From assembly GCF_002285905.1 (NCBI RefSeq), contig NZ_CP016305.1, forward strand, positions 124,001-188,000: DNA of 64,000 nt. The letters run 5' to 3'. Positions 27,898-37,392 of the stretch are shown piece after piece. The notes under the pieces are model-generated. The model did no database searches. It was not told the DNA's origin and was given only the letters and a program-made list of their open reading frames with translations. Made by a program: the position numbers and the translations under genes. The DNA comes from Rickettsia sp. MEAM1 (Bemisia tabaci) (GTDB lineage Bacteria > Pseudomonadota > Alphaproteobacteria > Rickettsiales > Rickettsiaceae). Position 1 is the stretch's first letter. Each line of letters opens with the position of its first letter.

Positions 27898-29490
27898 TCA
27901 ATTAAAATCTTCATTGCCCCAAGGACTAAACTCTCTATATCGCCAATAATATTTTTCAATTTCTTGATACTTTTCTAAAATATCTTTCGTCCATTTTATT
28001 TCCTCATTATTCCATGGTTTCTTTTTACCCGCATAATGCATAATGAAATATGAAAAATAAGTATCTCTATCTATAAAGTAGGTGTAAAAATTCCATCTCA
28101 TAGATAATGGATATACATAATTATGAAAAGCAATATTCAATAAATCTTGATCAGGGTAAGCAAAACTACATTTTGAATTATGCATCGCATCTAAAACCAT
28201 ATTCTTTGCTTGCTTTTCACGCATATTTTGTAGATTTAAAAATACTATACCGCTATTTTTATAAAAATTATTTATTTTCCTGTTACATTCTTCTTCTACT
28301 TTTAAAGTACAATAAGTAAGAGCTGTATCCATACCACCAGCAACTATATAGTTTGACATATCTAACTTTTTGAAAGAATTTAAATCACGCAACACAATAA
28401 TGTCCGCATCGAGATATAATATAGAGTCTAAATTTGAAAAAACTTGATCAAAATATAACCTATACATTACTAAAGGAGGCCACATCTCCGAAAATTCTAT
28501 TTTTTTATTAGCTAAATTTAAGTCTAATACATTTTCAGGAAAAGGAACGAAATCTATAGAATAGTCCCTTATATGTTTCATGGAAGCTAATTTTTCCATT
28601 GATTCTTCCGTAAGTGAATCGTTTGGATTCATCACAATATGAAATTTATAAAAACTATCTAGATCACTATTTATTAAACTTGAAGCAATAACTGTTGCAG
28701 CATGGCGAGCAAACTTATCATTAATAATCAATGCTATATCTAATACATTATCTTGTTTAATGCCAGTTAACTTAATTACATTTTGTATTTCCTCTATGGC
28801 AAGCTTATAATCAAGTTTTATATCCTGCTCATTAAGTGAGGGTCTACCAAGTAGGTGAATCATGCTAAGCCTATACAAACATCTTGCTGTAAGCTCAGAT
28901 ATATTAAGAGAAATTAGACTTTTTAGAGCAGGAATTTCATCTTTTGTATAACCGCTAAAATATTTTATTAAGTCAGAATCATTTTTTATATTCAAATGTT
29001 CTTTTACTTCTTTTTCATAACCTGAAATTATTAATTTTGCTAAATTAATCGCAGCATTTTTAGTATATAAAGTATCAAGACCATAACTACCATTCTTAAT
29101 TGCTTTATATTTCTCTACTAAAGTAGCATCCTCACCCGAATATAGCTGCAGCAAACAATCATAACCTTTTGCGACTTCTAAACGTACCTTTTCGTCTTCT
29201 ATTTTAAAAGTACAAATTTTTTCTAATTTTACCTTATCTTTAACGCTTAGCGGCTTATCTTCTAGCTTCTCAAGTGCTGAATTAAAGCTGAATAGATCTT
29301 CACGCATAATACTATAAAACTTTTGATAGCTATAGGTAGAAATATCCCTAATACAATAATTTTCTGAATGCATTTTATAATTACTCGTAAAAAACCCTAT
29401 AATAACTATAAACATTATTAAAATTAGAAGAAGTAACAGAGGAATTTTAATGGTAGCAAAAATATTTTTTTTAGACCTTTTTTTAAACAT
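27898..29490 (-). CDS. Glycosyltransferase family 8 with N-terminal anchor
   Basis: A 530-aa protein. Residues 1-15 are basic, residues about 16-34 form a membrane helix, and about 200 helical residues follow. From about residue 255 a GT8 domain starts (DIALIINDKFARHAATVI), with the metal-binding DxD in SILYLDADIIVLRDLNSF (about 355) and later HYAGKKKPW (about 495), the usual GT8 end motif. GT8 enzymes transfer galactose or glucose in LPS synthesis in bacteria. The long N-terminal region is unusual and has no recognisable domain. It is not clustered with the other polysaccharide genes. Confidence 0.87.
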   Translation of the reverse strand: MFKKRSKKNIFATIKIPLLLLLILIMFIVIIGFFTSNYKMHSENYCIRDISTYSYQKFYSIMREDLFSFNSALEKLEDKPLSVKDKVKLEKICTFKIEDEKVRLEVAKGYDCLLQLYSGEDATLVEKYKAIKNGSYGLDTLYTKNAAINLAKLIISGYEKEVKEHLNIKNDSDLIKYFSGYTKDEIPALKSLISLNISELTARCLYRLSMIHLLGRPSLNEQDIKLDYKLAIEEIQNVIKLTGIKQDNVLDIALIINDKFARHAATVIASSLINSDLDSFYKFHIVMNPNDSLTEESMEKLASMKHIRDYSIDFVPFPENVLDLNLANKKIEFSEMWPPLVMYRLYFDQVFSNLDSILYLDADIIVLRDLNSFKKLDMSNYIVAGGMDTALTYCTLKVEEECNRKINNFYKNSGIVFLNLQNMREKQAKNMVLDAMHNSKCSFAYPDQDLLNIAFHNYVYPLSMRWNFYTYFIDRDTYFSYFIMHYAGKKKPWNNEEIKWTKDILEKYQEIEKYYWRYREFSPWGNEDFN

Positions 29491-29592
29491 TTAAATTTAT
29501 AACTAATTAGTTTAAAAGAATTTATCAACTAATAATAAAACTCGCAATAATTATATTAGATTATTTAGCTATTTTCATTTATTATTTATAAT

Positions 29593-30453
29593 GGCACCGT
29601 CAAGTTAAGGGAGGTATAAATTAAGTATTGAGCAATTACAGGGAATGATTTATAGAATAGCAGTAACAATTTATCCTAGATTTTACCGCTATGCATATTA
29701 CTCAAGCCCCGAATAGACATCGTTTTCCAGCAAGCATTATTAGCCATACAGTATGGTTATATCATCGCTTTAATAATAGTTACCGAGATATTCAAGAGCA
29801 GATGGCTTATCGAGGTATTATATTAAGTCATGAGACTGTAAGGTTTTGGTGTTATAAGTTTGTAGTTTATTTTCAAGATGTTATTAGTAAGAGAGAGCGA
29901 AAGCCAACTGATAAATGGCATTTGGATGAGATGAATATCAAGATCAAAGGTGAAGTATTCATATTATGGAGAGCTGTTGACTCTGAGGGACATGAATTAG
30001 AAGTATTACTGCAGAAGCGTCGTAACAAGAAATCAGCTATTCGCTTTTTATCAAGATTATTGGGTAATTATCCATGTCCAAGGGTTATTGTGACTGATAA
30101 GCTAAAAAGCTACATTAAACCAGTTAGGTATATGTGTCCTAGGACTAAGCATCGTACCGATAAAAGACTAAATAATCGGATTGAGAATGCCCATCAGCCA
30201 ACTAGGAGAAAAGAGAAGATACTGATTAAATTTAAGCATCCTAATTCAGCACAATGTACATTATCACTGATGGGAAAAGTCAGAAATATATTTGCTGTAA
30301 ATGTTGGAAGATATACTAAAACAGCATCTGAGCAAAGAATTGCATTTGCGTCCGCTAAATCCATTTGGGATGAAGCTACTCAAAGACTTCTTGCTGTCTG
30401 AAATCTAAAAATATAGTACTTTGTGACACTAATTTACTTAACTTGACGGTGTC
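29593..30453 (+). mobile_element. IS6-family insertion sequence, copy 1
   Basis: An 861-bp element with terminal inverted repeats ggcaccgtcaagttaa at the left and ttaacttgacggtgtc at the right; the right end has one change from the usual ggtgcc. It encodes one transposase. A 10-bp direct repeat ttatttataa flanks it at 29582-29591 and 30455-30464, each separated from the element by one base, so this copy probably still sits at its original target. It has separated the GT8 gene from the AmpG-like permease. Confidence 0.93.
29691..30401 (+). CDS. IS6-family DDE transposase (copy 1)
   Basis: A 236-aa transposase. The N-terminal part (RFPASIISHTVWLYHRFNNS) matches the IS6/IS26 helix-turn-helix region. 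The DDE catalytic residues are D79 (KWHLDEMNIKIKG), D136 (VIVTDKLKSY) and E165 (NNRIENAHQPTRR). IS6 enzymes act replicatively and make cointegrates, which leaves two IS copies and can invert or delete adjacent DNA. This copy has Ile at residue 34 where the other six in the window have Val. Confidence 0.93.
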   Translation: MHITQAPNRHRFPASIISHTVWLYHRFNNSYRDIQEQMAYRGIILSHETVRFWCYKFVVYFQDVISKRERKPTDKWHLDEMNIKIKGEVFILWRAVDSEGHELEVLLQKRRNKKSAIRFLSRLLGNYPCPRVIVTDKLKSYIKPVRYMCPRTKHRTDKRLNNRIENAHQPTRRKEKILIKFKHPNSAQCTLSLMGKVRNIFAVNVGRYTKTASEQRIAFASAKSIWDEATQRLLAV

Positions 30454-30478
30454 GTTATTTATAACAATTAAAAACAAT

Positions 30479-31894
30479 ATGTCACGCAGTTTATCTATTA
30501 TTTGGTTATTTGGACTTATTAGCGGCTTTAATATAATGATTACCGGTAATACATTAAATTATTGGCTTGCTAAAGAGAATATAGCTTTGCAAACAATAGG
30601 CTTATTATCACTTATAACTTTGCCCTACTCTATCAATTTTTTATTTGCTCCAATATTCGATAGTTTAAGGATTAAATATTTAGACAAAATTTTTGGTCAT
30701 AGATTATCTTGGATTTGCTTAACTTCCATAGCACTAGTATTTTTTGTATATATTTTAAGTTTTTTAAATCCTTTTGATAATTTATTATTATTTGCCTCTA
30801 TCTCATTGATTATTTCATTTTTTAGCTCTATGCAAGACACTATATTAAGTGCTTTTAGGACAGAAATAGTTAATAAGGAATCTCTTGGTTTTGCTTCAGG
30901 AATATATATATTCGGTTATCGATTCGGTATGCTAATTGCAAATTCGGGAGCTATATATTTATCTATATATTTAACTTTCAACGAAATATATAAAATTTTT
31001 GCAATTTTAATATTTGTTTATCTTATTTTACTTATAGTTGGCGTAAAATATTTTAATTCTTTTAATGTTATTGAAGAAAAAACATATAGTTCTCATACTT
31101 CTTCAAGTCATCTCCACCTTTCTTTATACCATTCTAACACCTCTTTATGCCATTCCCGCACCTCTTTATGTCATTCCCGCGGAGGCGGGAATCCAGTAAA
31201 TAATATAAACTTTATAAAACGTTATTATAATCACTTGGGGAAATCTTTATCTTCTTATATCTTAAAAATTTTTCTGGATTCCCGCCTCCGCGGGAATGAC
31301 ATAGGGAAATCAGAAAATGACCTGAGCCTCTTATCTTTCATTGTTCTCATATTAATCTTCCTAATATTATATAGACTACCCGACAATTTTATTAATGTCA
31401 TGATCAATCCGTTTTTACTTCATTTAAATTATGATGCTTTTGAAATAGCAAGTGTCGGGAAGTTTTGGGGAGTTATGGGGGCTATTGTTGGTGGATTAAT
31501 TGGCGGTTTTATTATGAAGAAAAAGAATATATTAGATAGTATACTACTATTTGGTATTATTCATGCTTTAGCTCATATATTATTTATTATTCTTAAAATA
31601 TACGGAAAAAATTCCACACTATTATTTATTACAATAGGAGCAGAAAGTATTACGGGTGGTATGACGATGACAGCTTACATTGCTTTTATCTCCTCATTAT
31701 GTCAAGGTAAGTTTCGTGCTACGCAATATTCATTCTTTTCATCAATGATGGGTATTTCTAGATCAATTTTTCCAATAATTTCAGGTTATATAGTAGTAAA
31801 TTTTGGCTGGCAAAATTTCTTTTTATTTACTACTATTATAACTATCCCATCTTTATTAGTATTATTAAAAATAAAAAATAAATTACAACAATGA
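30479..31894 (+). CDS. AmpG-like major facilitator permease with in-frame repeat insert
   Basis: A 471-aa MFS transporter from the ATG at 30479; an earlier in-frame codon lies within the IS end and is unlikely to be used. The first half (about six helices, starting WLFGLISGFNIMITGNTLNY) and second half resemble AmpG muropeptide permeases, of which Rickettsia has several. The central cytoplasmic loop carries a foreign insert: three 7-residue repeats (SLYHSNT, SLCHSRT, SLCHSRG), then about 44 residues translated from a palindromic repeat, without breaking the frame. The protein is probably still made. Transport substrate is inferred from family only. Confidence 0.85.
   Translation: MSRSLSIIWLFGLISGFNIMITGNTLNYWLAKENIALQTIGLLSLITLPYSINFLFAPIFDSLRIKYLDKIFGHRLSWICLTSIALVFFVYILSFLNPFDNLLLFASISLIISFFSSMQDTILSAFRTEIVNKESLGFASGIYIFGYRFGMLIANSGAIYLSIYLTFNEIYKIFAILIFVYLILLIVGVKYFNSFNVIEEKTYSSHTSSSHLHLSLYHSNTSLCHSRTSLCHSRGGGNPVNNINFIKRYYNHLGKSLSSYILKIFLDSRLRGNDIGKSENDLSLLSFIVLILIFLILYRLPDNFINVMINPFLLHLNYDAFEIASVGKFWGVMGAIVGGLIGGFIMKKKNILDSILLFGIIHALAHILFIILKIYGKNSTLLFITIGAESITGGMTMTAYIAFISSLCQGKFRATQYSFFSSMMGISRSIFPIISGYIVVNFGWQNFFLFTTIITIPSLLVLLKIKNKLQQ
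31121..31300. repeat. Tandem 21-mers plus palindromic repeat inside a coding sequence
   Basis: Three 21-bp units start at 31121, 31142 and 31163 (pattern tctttatnccattc). The last merges into a palindromic element with arms gtcattcccgcggaggcggg (31170) and cccgcctccgcgggaatgac (31281-31300). The frame of the permease gene is preserved across all of it. Confidence 0.85.
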
Positions 31895-31896
31895 AT

Positions 31897-32757
31897 GGCA
31901 CCGTCAAGTTAAGTAAATTAGTGTCACAAAGTACTATATTTTTAGATTTCAGACAGCAAGAAGTCTTTGAGTAGCTTCATCCCAAATGGATTTAGCGGAC
32001 GCAAATGCAATTCTTTGCTCAGATGCTGTTTTAGTATATCTTCCAACATTTACAGCAAATATATTTCTGACTTTTCCCATCAGTGATAATGTACATTGTG
32101 CTGAATTAGGATGCTTAAATTTAATCAGTATCTTCTCTTTTCTCCTAGTTGGCTGATGGGCATTCTCAATCCGATTATTTAGTCTTTTATCGGTACGATG
32201 CTTAGTCCTAGGACACATATACCTAACTGGTTTAATGTAGCTTTTTAGCTTATCAGTCACAATAACCCTTGGACATGGATAATTACCCAATAATCTTGAT
32301 AAAAAGCGAATAGCTGATTTCTTGTTACGACGCTTCTGCAGTAATACTTCTAATTCATGTCCCTCAGAGTCAACAGCTCTCCATAATATGAATACTTCAC
32401 CTTTGATCTTGATATTCATCTCATCCAAATGCCATTTATCAGTTGGCTTTCGCTCTCTCTTACTAATAACATCTTGAAAATAAACTACAAACTTATAACA
32501 CCAAAACCTTACAGTCTCATGACTTAATATAATACCTCGATAAGCCATCTGCTCTTGAACATCTCGGTAACTATTATTAAAGCGATGATATAACCATACT
32601 GTATGGCTAATAATGCTTGCTGGAAAACGATGTCTATTCGGGGCTTGAGTAATATGCATAGCGGTAAAATCTAGGATAAATTGTTACTGCTATTCTATAA
32701 ATCATTCCCTGTAATTGCTCAATACTTAATTTATACCTCCCTTAACTTGACGGTGCC
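31897..32757 (-). mobile_element. IS6-family insertion sequence, copy 2
   Basis: 861 bp with both ends intact (ggcaccgtcaag / cttgacggtgcc). The flanks, gaat on the left and gttt on the right, show no target duplication. Its left neighbour is the permease stop codon (2 bp away). On the right it cuts the solute-binding-protein gene of duplicated copy A. The absence of a direct repeat indicates a junction formed by replicative transposition or recombination. Confidence 0.93.
31949..32659 (-). CDS. IS6-family DDE transposase (copy 2)
   Basis: 236 aa, with D79, D136, E165 and Val34 as in copies 3-7. Complete and presumably active. Confidence 0.93.
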   Translation of the reverse strand: MHITQAPNRHRFPASIISHTVWLYHRFNNSYRDVQEQMAYRGIILSHETVRFWCYKFVVYFQDVISKRERKPTDKWHLDEMNIKIKGEVFILWRAVDSEGHELEVLLQKRRNKKSAIRFLSRLLGNYPCPRVIVTDKLKSYIKPVRYMCPRTKHRTDKRLNNRIENAHQPTRRKEKILIKFKHPNSAQCTLSLMGKVRNIFAVNVGRYTKTASEQRIAFASAKSIWDEATQRLLAV

Positions 32758-32937
32758 GTTTGAAGTAATCATCCAGTATTGGTAAGGCTCATTTATATAC
32801 CATGCAGTTGTTAAAGTTTTTTTATCAGGTAAGTTCTCGCATTCTAAAGCTGCTTCTTGTTTAGATATTGAATTGCTTAAGGAATAAAAACTTTTTAAAA
32901 TAATTAGTATAAAAATAAAAAGTTTGAAAATTTTCAT
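32758..32937 (-). pseudogene. Amino-acid-type solute-binding protein, truncated by IS (copy A)
   Basis: The first 60 codons of a family 3 extracellular solute-binding protein: a signal peptide from the ATG at 32937 (MKIFKLFIFILIILKSFYSL), then TTAWYINEPYQYWMITSNG, the usual N-lobe start. IS copy 2 begins straight after the NG codons and replaces the rest; the frame ends in IS sequence. The homologous gene in copy B (58772) continues 25 codons further before its own IS, so the two copies were broken separately. Neither can be functional. Confidence 0.85.
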
Positions 32938-32961
32938 TTCTTCACACACCTTAAAATAAAA

Positions 32962-34323
32962 TTAATCACGAACTGCTTTAATATTTCCATCAAAAAATTG
33001 TATATTTAAAACTTTTTCAGTAGTAGTTTTAGAAGATACAAAATTACCTGATTCCCCTTTAACTATAGCAAAGCCACGTTTTAGTATATTATGATAGTCT
33101 AAGCTTAATAGTAACAGACTATTTAATTCTAATTTATACTCAAAATTTTTCAAAGTATTATTTGCCGATTTTATGATATAAGCGGCTTTATGTGTTAATT
33201 CTAGTGTCTTATAAGTAATGATTTTATGAGGATGGATTCTTTCTTTTGAAAATGATTTAAGCTTTGTTTCTTTTAGACTAATTAGGCATGGTAAGGAGTC
33301 TAATAGGTTAAATCCTGTTTCATCGAGTAATTGTTGTTTATGATTCATATAATGGGCAAGATACCTATTTATTTTATCATAATTTGTAATAGCTTGTTCA
33401 TGATTTTTAACTAACTGCTTGGTATTGGTTACTAATACTTTTTCATAAGATTGCAGGGTGCTATTTAAAATAGACCGCACAGGTACAGCAAATTCAGCGG
33501 CAGCAGTTGGGGTAGGGGCTCTTTTATCGGCTGCTAAATCTATCAAAGTATAATCTACTTCGTGACCTACAGCTGAGATAATAGGAATTTTGGAGTTGTA
33601 AGTAGCACGCACTAGTACTTCGTCATTGAACGACCAAAGGTCTTCGATAGAACCACCACCTCTTGCAACTATTATAACGTCCGGCTTATTTGATTCTTCT
33701 AGCTTGTTAAAACCATCTATGGCTTCAGCAATCTCATTACCAGAATTCTCGCCTTGTACACTAACAGGCCATATTATTACATGAGTTGGAAAACGTTCAC
33801 GGATTCGGTGAATAATATCTTGTATAACAGCACCAGTTATTGAAGTTATAACGCCTATTTTACTAGGTAAAAATGGTATGGGTTTACGTATTTTGTTAAA
33901 TAATCCCTCTTTTTCTAAACGTGCTTTGCGTTCGTTGAGAATTTGTATCATAGCTCCGAGTCCTGCGGGCTGTAAATTCTCGACTGATAGCTGATAACGT
34001 GAATTACCCGCATAACTCGAAAGCTTGCCGCTAATTACTACTTCCATCCCGTCATTTAACGGAAACTTGATTTTAGCAAGAATAGGACGCCAGCAAGTGC
34101 AAGCTAAAATTGCAGAGTTTTCTTTTAAGTTAAAATAAGCATGCCCTGAACTAGCTATTTTTAAGCCAGAAATCTCGCCTTTTACTTTAATATAACCAAA
34201 ATTATTTTCTAATAATTCTTTAATTTTATTAGAAATTTCACTAACGGAAAATTCTTTAGTAGCTTGACTGGAAGTAAAATTATCTAGCATTGGGATATTT
34301 TTTGTTTTTGGCTTATTCGTCAT
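32962..34323 (-). CDS. xseA: Exodeoxyribonuclease VII large subunit (copy A)
   Basis: A 453-aa protein with an N-terminal OB-fold ([20 protein letters not shown], about 45) and the catalytic domain with [14 protein letters not shown] (about 157), [17 protein letters not shown] (about 218) and the [28 protein letters not shown] region (about 249). A coiled-coil tail follows. With XseB it degrades single-stranded DNA. The first ATG lies in the end of a palindromic repeat, so a start at the methionine of residue 12 is also plausible. It is a full duplicate of 57386-58747, with Ser at residue 70 where the other copy has Tyr. xseB is at 50862. Confidence 0.93.
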   Translation of the reverse strand: MTNKPKTKNIPMLDNFTSSQATKEFSVSEISNKIKELLENNFGYIKVKGEISGLKIASSGHAYFNLKENSAILACTCWRPILAKIKFPLNDGMEVVISGKLSSYAGNSRYQLSVENLQPAGLGAMIQILNERKARLEKEGLFNKIRKPIPFLPSKIGVITSITGAVIQDIIHRIRERFPTHVIIWPVSVQGENSGNEIAEAIDGFNKLEESNKPDVIIVARGGGSIEDLWSFNDEVLVRATYNSKIPIISAVGHEVDYTLIDLAADKRAPTPTAAAEFAVPVRSILNSTLQSYEKVLVTNTKQLVKNHEQAITNYDKINRYLAHYMNHKQQLLDETGFNLLDSLPCLISLKETKLKSFSKERIHPHKIITYKTLELTHKAAYIIKSANNTLKNFEYKLELNSLLLLSLDYHNILKRGFAIVKGESGNFVSSKTTTEKVLNIQFFDGNIKAVRD

Positions 34324-34405
34324 TGCGAGGAGAAACTATAAGTTTCGTCGAAGCAATCTCGGGAGGTTTATACGAGATTGCAGCAAGGCTTCGCTCCTCG
34401 CAATG
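34321..34405. repeat. Palindromic repeat (gtcattgcgaggag family)
   Basis: Arms gtcattgcgaggagaaac and gcttcgctcctcgcaatgac enclose an imperfect aatctcgggaggtttatacg region. It lies between divergent xseA and lptD and overlaps the putative xseA start codon. A matching unit is at 57302-57390. Confidence 0.8.
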
Positions 34406-34529
34406 ACCTTTATCATCCCAATAGAATAACTCTCCAATACTCAAAAGAGCAAGCAAAATTTTTATTATTTGCTATATTAATAATAGCTTGCTATTATTTC
34501 CTACTATTTAAATATTTGGTTAATGATAA

Positions 34530-36635
34530 ATGCTACGGGTAATATTTCTATTTATTATCGTAATATATCCTTTGTTTAGTTTCGCAAATAACTTGACAAA
34601 AAGCAGCGGCGTTAAAATTAATAATTTAATTGCTGATTTTGTAGAATATAATGAAAATAAGGGATTAATATATGCTAAAGGTAATCTAAAAATTCTTACG
34701 GATGAGCATTTGCTAACAGCAGATAATTTACTTTATGACGTAAATAATGATATTTTATGGGTAGAGGGTAATGTAAGAGTTAAAGATAAAGACAATAGAA
34801 TTACATTAGGTGATAAGGCAATCTTAAAAAATGAATTTAAACAAGGTGTAATGTCTAAATTTATTATGCTTTTTAATAATAATAGTCTTTTAGTTGCTAA
34901 GCTCGCTGAAAGAATAGATGAAAATAATATACGTCTTCATTATGCCAAGTTTACTCCATGCGAAGTTACTTGTAGTGGGAATCCCCTCTGGCAAATTTCT
35001 GCTAAAAATACTGATATTCATTCTGCAGAGCATAAAATAGTTTATAAAAATGTATTTTTCGAGGTATATGGTATACCAGTTTTTTACTTGCCATATTTTT
35101 TCCATCCAACTCCGTCAGCTCCTGCTTCCTCAGGGCTACTAGTGCCAGATGTGAAGAATGGAAGATTTGGAGTGCCTCTATATTTGCGTGCAAAGCCTAA
35201 CATGGATTTTACATTAACTCCAAGAGTTTTTAATAAAGATCCAATTTTCGAGCTAGAAGGGCGTTATAGACCAAATAATACCGATAATATAAGTCTTGAT
35301 GGTAGTTATGGTAGACTACCTTACCTTTTGGAAAAAAACGGAGATAAAATAAAGGATAAAAAAATCTCTTCCTATCATTATATTGTAAATGGTAATTTTT
35401 ATAGTAGTGATAAAGTTTATAATTATGGTTTTAAAGCAGAGCGTACGTCTGATAAAGCTTATTTAAAAAATTATTATAATAACTATGCTTCATACCTAAC
35501 TTCTAGGGTATTTTTAAATAAGATTCACAAGGCGGATTATTTTCAGATAGAAGCTTTAACTTCGCAAGGATTAGGTAGTAATGATAGTAGATCTAACTAT
35601 CCACTAGTATTACCAAAAATCACTACAAAAAATGTAATAAGTCTAAATGATGACGAAAGTAGGCATATCGTTATCGAAAATAACACTTTAATGTATAAAG
35701 AAAGGATAGGAAAGCAGCTTACTAGAACTTCTCTACAATTATCTTATATTCATAATCTTATGACTTCTTCGGGACAAATTTTTGAGTTTGTTGCTCGAGA
35801 TAGAGGAGATTTTTATATAGCAAAACAGGCTTATTTTGAGAGAACAAGAGGAGCTAAGACGCTTCAACGTAATATACTGGAATTTCAAACTTTATGGCGT
35901 TATCCATTCGCAGGTGCTATAACAAAAACAATAAATGTACTTATTGAGCCGATAGTTTCTTTTACTATAGGGCGTAAATTAACCAGTAAAGATATGAAGT
36001 TTGTTATAATTGACCCTATGAAATATGAGCTATCAGGAAAAAATCTTTTCTTATCCAATCGTTATAGCGGTATTGATTGCCATGATTTCGGTAATAGATT
36101 AAATTATGGTTTAAACGCTAGTTTTGCTAAAGAACAAAATTATTTAAGATTATTTTTAGGGCAGTCTCTTAATACTAGATATAGTGTATATCAAAAAGCA
36201 AGTGATACTGAAAATGTTGGTAAAATTTCAGGAAATATTTATGATAATTTAGAATTATTTTATGATTTTCGAAAAAATAGATATTTTAAGCCTATACGTG
36301 ATGAGGTAGGAGCTAATTTATATTATGGTAGAATAAGTTTAACCGGAAGTCTTATTCAGCTTACAAATCTTAAAAAGTATTATAGAGCAGAAGATATGCA
36401 GCTTTCAAGTAATCGAGCAAGACAATTTTACGGAAATGTCAATTACCAATTGACAGATAATTGGTCTGTTGGAATTGGTGGACGTATTGATCTTTCAAAA
36501 GGCTCAGCAGATTTATTGACTAGAACTATTAGAGTGACATACGCTAAAGATTGTGTTAGAATCGCAGCTAAGATTTATTCTGATTATTTATCCGATGAAA
36601 GTAGAGGAACTAAACAACCCTCAGCTATAAGCTGA
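34530..36635 (+). CDS. lptD: LPS assembly outer membrane protein LptD, C-terminus altered (copy A)
   Basis: A 701-aa protein with a signal peptide (residues 1-19, ending FSFA), an N-terminal OstA-like jellyroll (LTKSSGVKINNLIADFVEYN, about 22, and ADNLLYDVNNDILWVEGNVR) and a long C-terminal beta-barrel. LptD with LptE inserts LPS in the outer leaflet. The last 15 residues of the intact copy (ending VGLRVLNM, a terminal beta strand) are replaced here by GTKQPSAIS encoded by a mobile-element end. The final barrel strand, which carries the assembly signal, is therefore lost. The copy at 55041-57179 is intact and more likely the working gene. Confidence 0.92.
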   Translation: MLRVIFLFIIVIYPLFSFANNLTKSSGVKINNLIADFVEYNENKGLIYAKGNLKILTDEHLLTADNLLYDVNNDILWVEGNVRVKDKDNRITLGDKAILKNEFKQGVMSKFIMLFNNNSLLVAKLAERIDENNIRLHYAKFTPCEVTCSGNPLWQISAKNTDIHSAEHKIVYKNVFFEVYGIPVFYLPYFFHPTPSAPASSGLLVPDVKNGRFGVPLYLRAKPNMDFTLTPRVFNKDPIFELEGRYRPNNTDNISLDGSYGRLPYLLEKNGDKIKDKKISSYHYIVNGNFYSSDKVYNYGFKAERTSDKAYLKNYYNNYASYLTSRVFLNKIHKADYFQIEALTSQGLGSNDSRSNYPLVLPKITTKNVISLNDDESRHIVIENNTLMYKERIGKQLTRTSLQLSYIHNLMTSSGQIFEFVARDRGDFYIAKQAYFERTRGAKTLQRNILEFQTLWRYPFAGAITKTINVLIEPIVSFTIGRKLTSKDMKFVIIDPMKYELSGKNLFLSNRYSGIDCHDFGNRLNYGLNASFAKEQNYLRLFLGQSLNTRYSVYQKASDTENVGKISGNIYDNLELFYDFRKNRYFKPIRDEVGANLYYGRISLTGSLIQLTNLKKYYRAEDMQLSSNRARQFYGNVNYQLTDNWSVGIGGRIDLSKGSADLLTRTIRVTYAKDCVRIAAKIYSDYLSDESRGTKQPSAIS

Positions 36636-37008
36636 GGGGTTATAAAGTGGAATCGATTAGAAATCGATCATCATTCACAGGTTCACCACTAACTTGCTAA
36701 GAGATATTTGCGGCTTATATGAGATAAACATATGTACGTGATCACATGATATTTTCCCTGAAATTATATGTACTTCATGTTCCATACAAATCTGCCTCAG
36801 TAAATCTCTAGTCCTTTCCGATACTTTGCCTATCAATATTCTCTTCCTATATTTTGGTATCCATATAAGATGCACTTTTAAATCATACTGACTATGACTA
36901 TTCTTTCTATAACTTCTCATTTCTTGATATAAATTCATTGCTAAAGCAATTTCATTATATCTTCCCTTCGCCTAAAGGCGAGGGATTTTTGATCCCCGAA
37001 GGGGGACA
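36610..37008 (-). mobile_element. Decayed IS200/IS605-type element inserted at the end of lptD
   Basis: A 399-bp insertion found by comparing copy A with copy B: the flank gaggaa is joined to ttaaaaaaactaaat in copy B, but they are separated here. Hairpins occur near both ends (ccctcagctataagctgagg at 36618 and ccttcgcctaaaggcgaggg at 36965), as in IS200/IS605 elements, and there is no target duplication. It carries a truncated TnpA frame. Confidence 0.85.
36675..36938 (-). pseudogene. IS200/IS605-family TnpA (Y1 transposase), truncated
   Basis: 87 aa beginning MNLYQEMRSYRKNSHSQYDL. The HUH metal motif is seen in SCDHVHMFISYKP (about 65), and the RKRILIGKVSERTRDLLRQI stretch matches IS200-type TnpA. 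The frame stops after LSKLVVNL, whereas TnpA normally continues about 50 residues including the catalytic tyrosine. The enzyme therefore cannot be active, although the DNA could be moved by a transposase in trans. Confidence 0.85.
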
Positions 37009-37089
37009 TTAAAAAAACTAAATCCTCACTTACTATTTCTGTTGGTTTAAGAGTCCTGAATATGTAGTATACTCGTTTTATTTGAAAAA

Positions 37090-37392
37090 TTGGCTACGTT
37101 GTGTTTTGCTGATAATCCTCACGTACCCTATGCGGCAGTTCAAAATAAGCTGGATATAGCAGCAATTACGATGTATTTAGCCTGCTGTTTATGGACGATA
37201 GGGTATGATACGATATATGGATTTATGAATATAAAGGACGATAAGAAAATAGGAGTGAAATCCTTAAGTATTTATCTAGAAAATAAAGCATATAAATTTT
37301 GGCTTTATATATTTTACGTTGGATTTATTTTATTATTTATTTCAGCTGCCGGCTATAATCTAGACTACCTACCTATCCTCGGTGCCTCCTAA
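37090..37392 (+). pseudogene. ubiA: ubiA C-terminal fragment fused to a repeat (copy A)
   Basis: The frame encodes 100 aa. From AAVQNKLDIAAITMYLACCL the sequence matches the middle of 4-hydroxybenzoate polyprenyltransferase, including the second Asp-rich motif YDTIYGFMNIKDDKK. The first 15 residues (MATLCFADNPHVP) are translated from a palindromic element that follows lptD, and the 5' half of ubiA, with the first Asp motif, is missing. The 3' end runs into unrelated sequence at 37371. Not functional. The same fragment is at 54743-55018. Confidence 0.8.

Larger units (their letters stand above)
32758..37370 (-). repeat. Duplicated segment, copy A
   Basis: Inverse copy of 54738-58953, carrying the 5' end of a solute-binding-protein gene, xseA, lptD and a ubiA fragment. 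After removing a 399-bp insertion at 36610-37008, the two copies have the same length to within 2 bp and differ at only a few bases (for example xseA codon 70, TCT versus TAT). The left boundary is IS copy 2; the right boundary has the five bases tacct shared with the IS end of copy B. Confidence 0.9.

Noticed and set aside
30443-30478. Extended start of the AmpG-like permease inside the IS end
   Set aside because: The first 12 codons are IS terminal repeat sequence; the ATG at 30479 fits the family start.
34890-35193. Antisense frames inside lptD (also at 56516-56819)
   Set aside because: Shadows of the lptD frame; they occur identically in both copies only because the DNA is duplicated.
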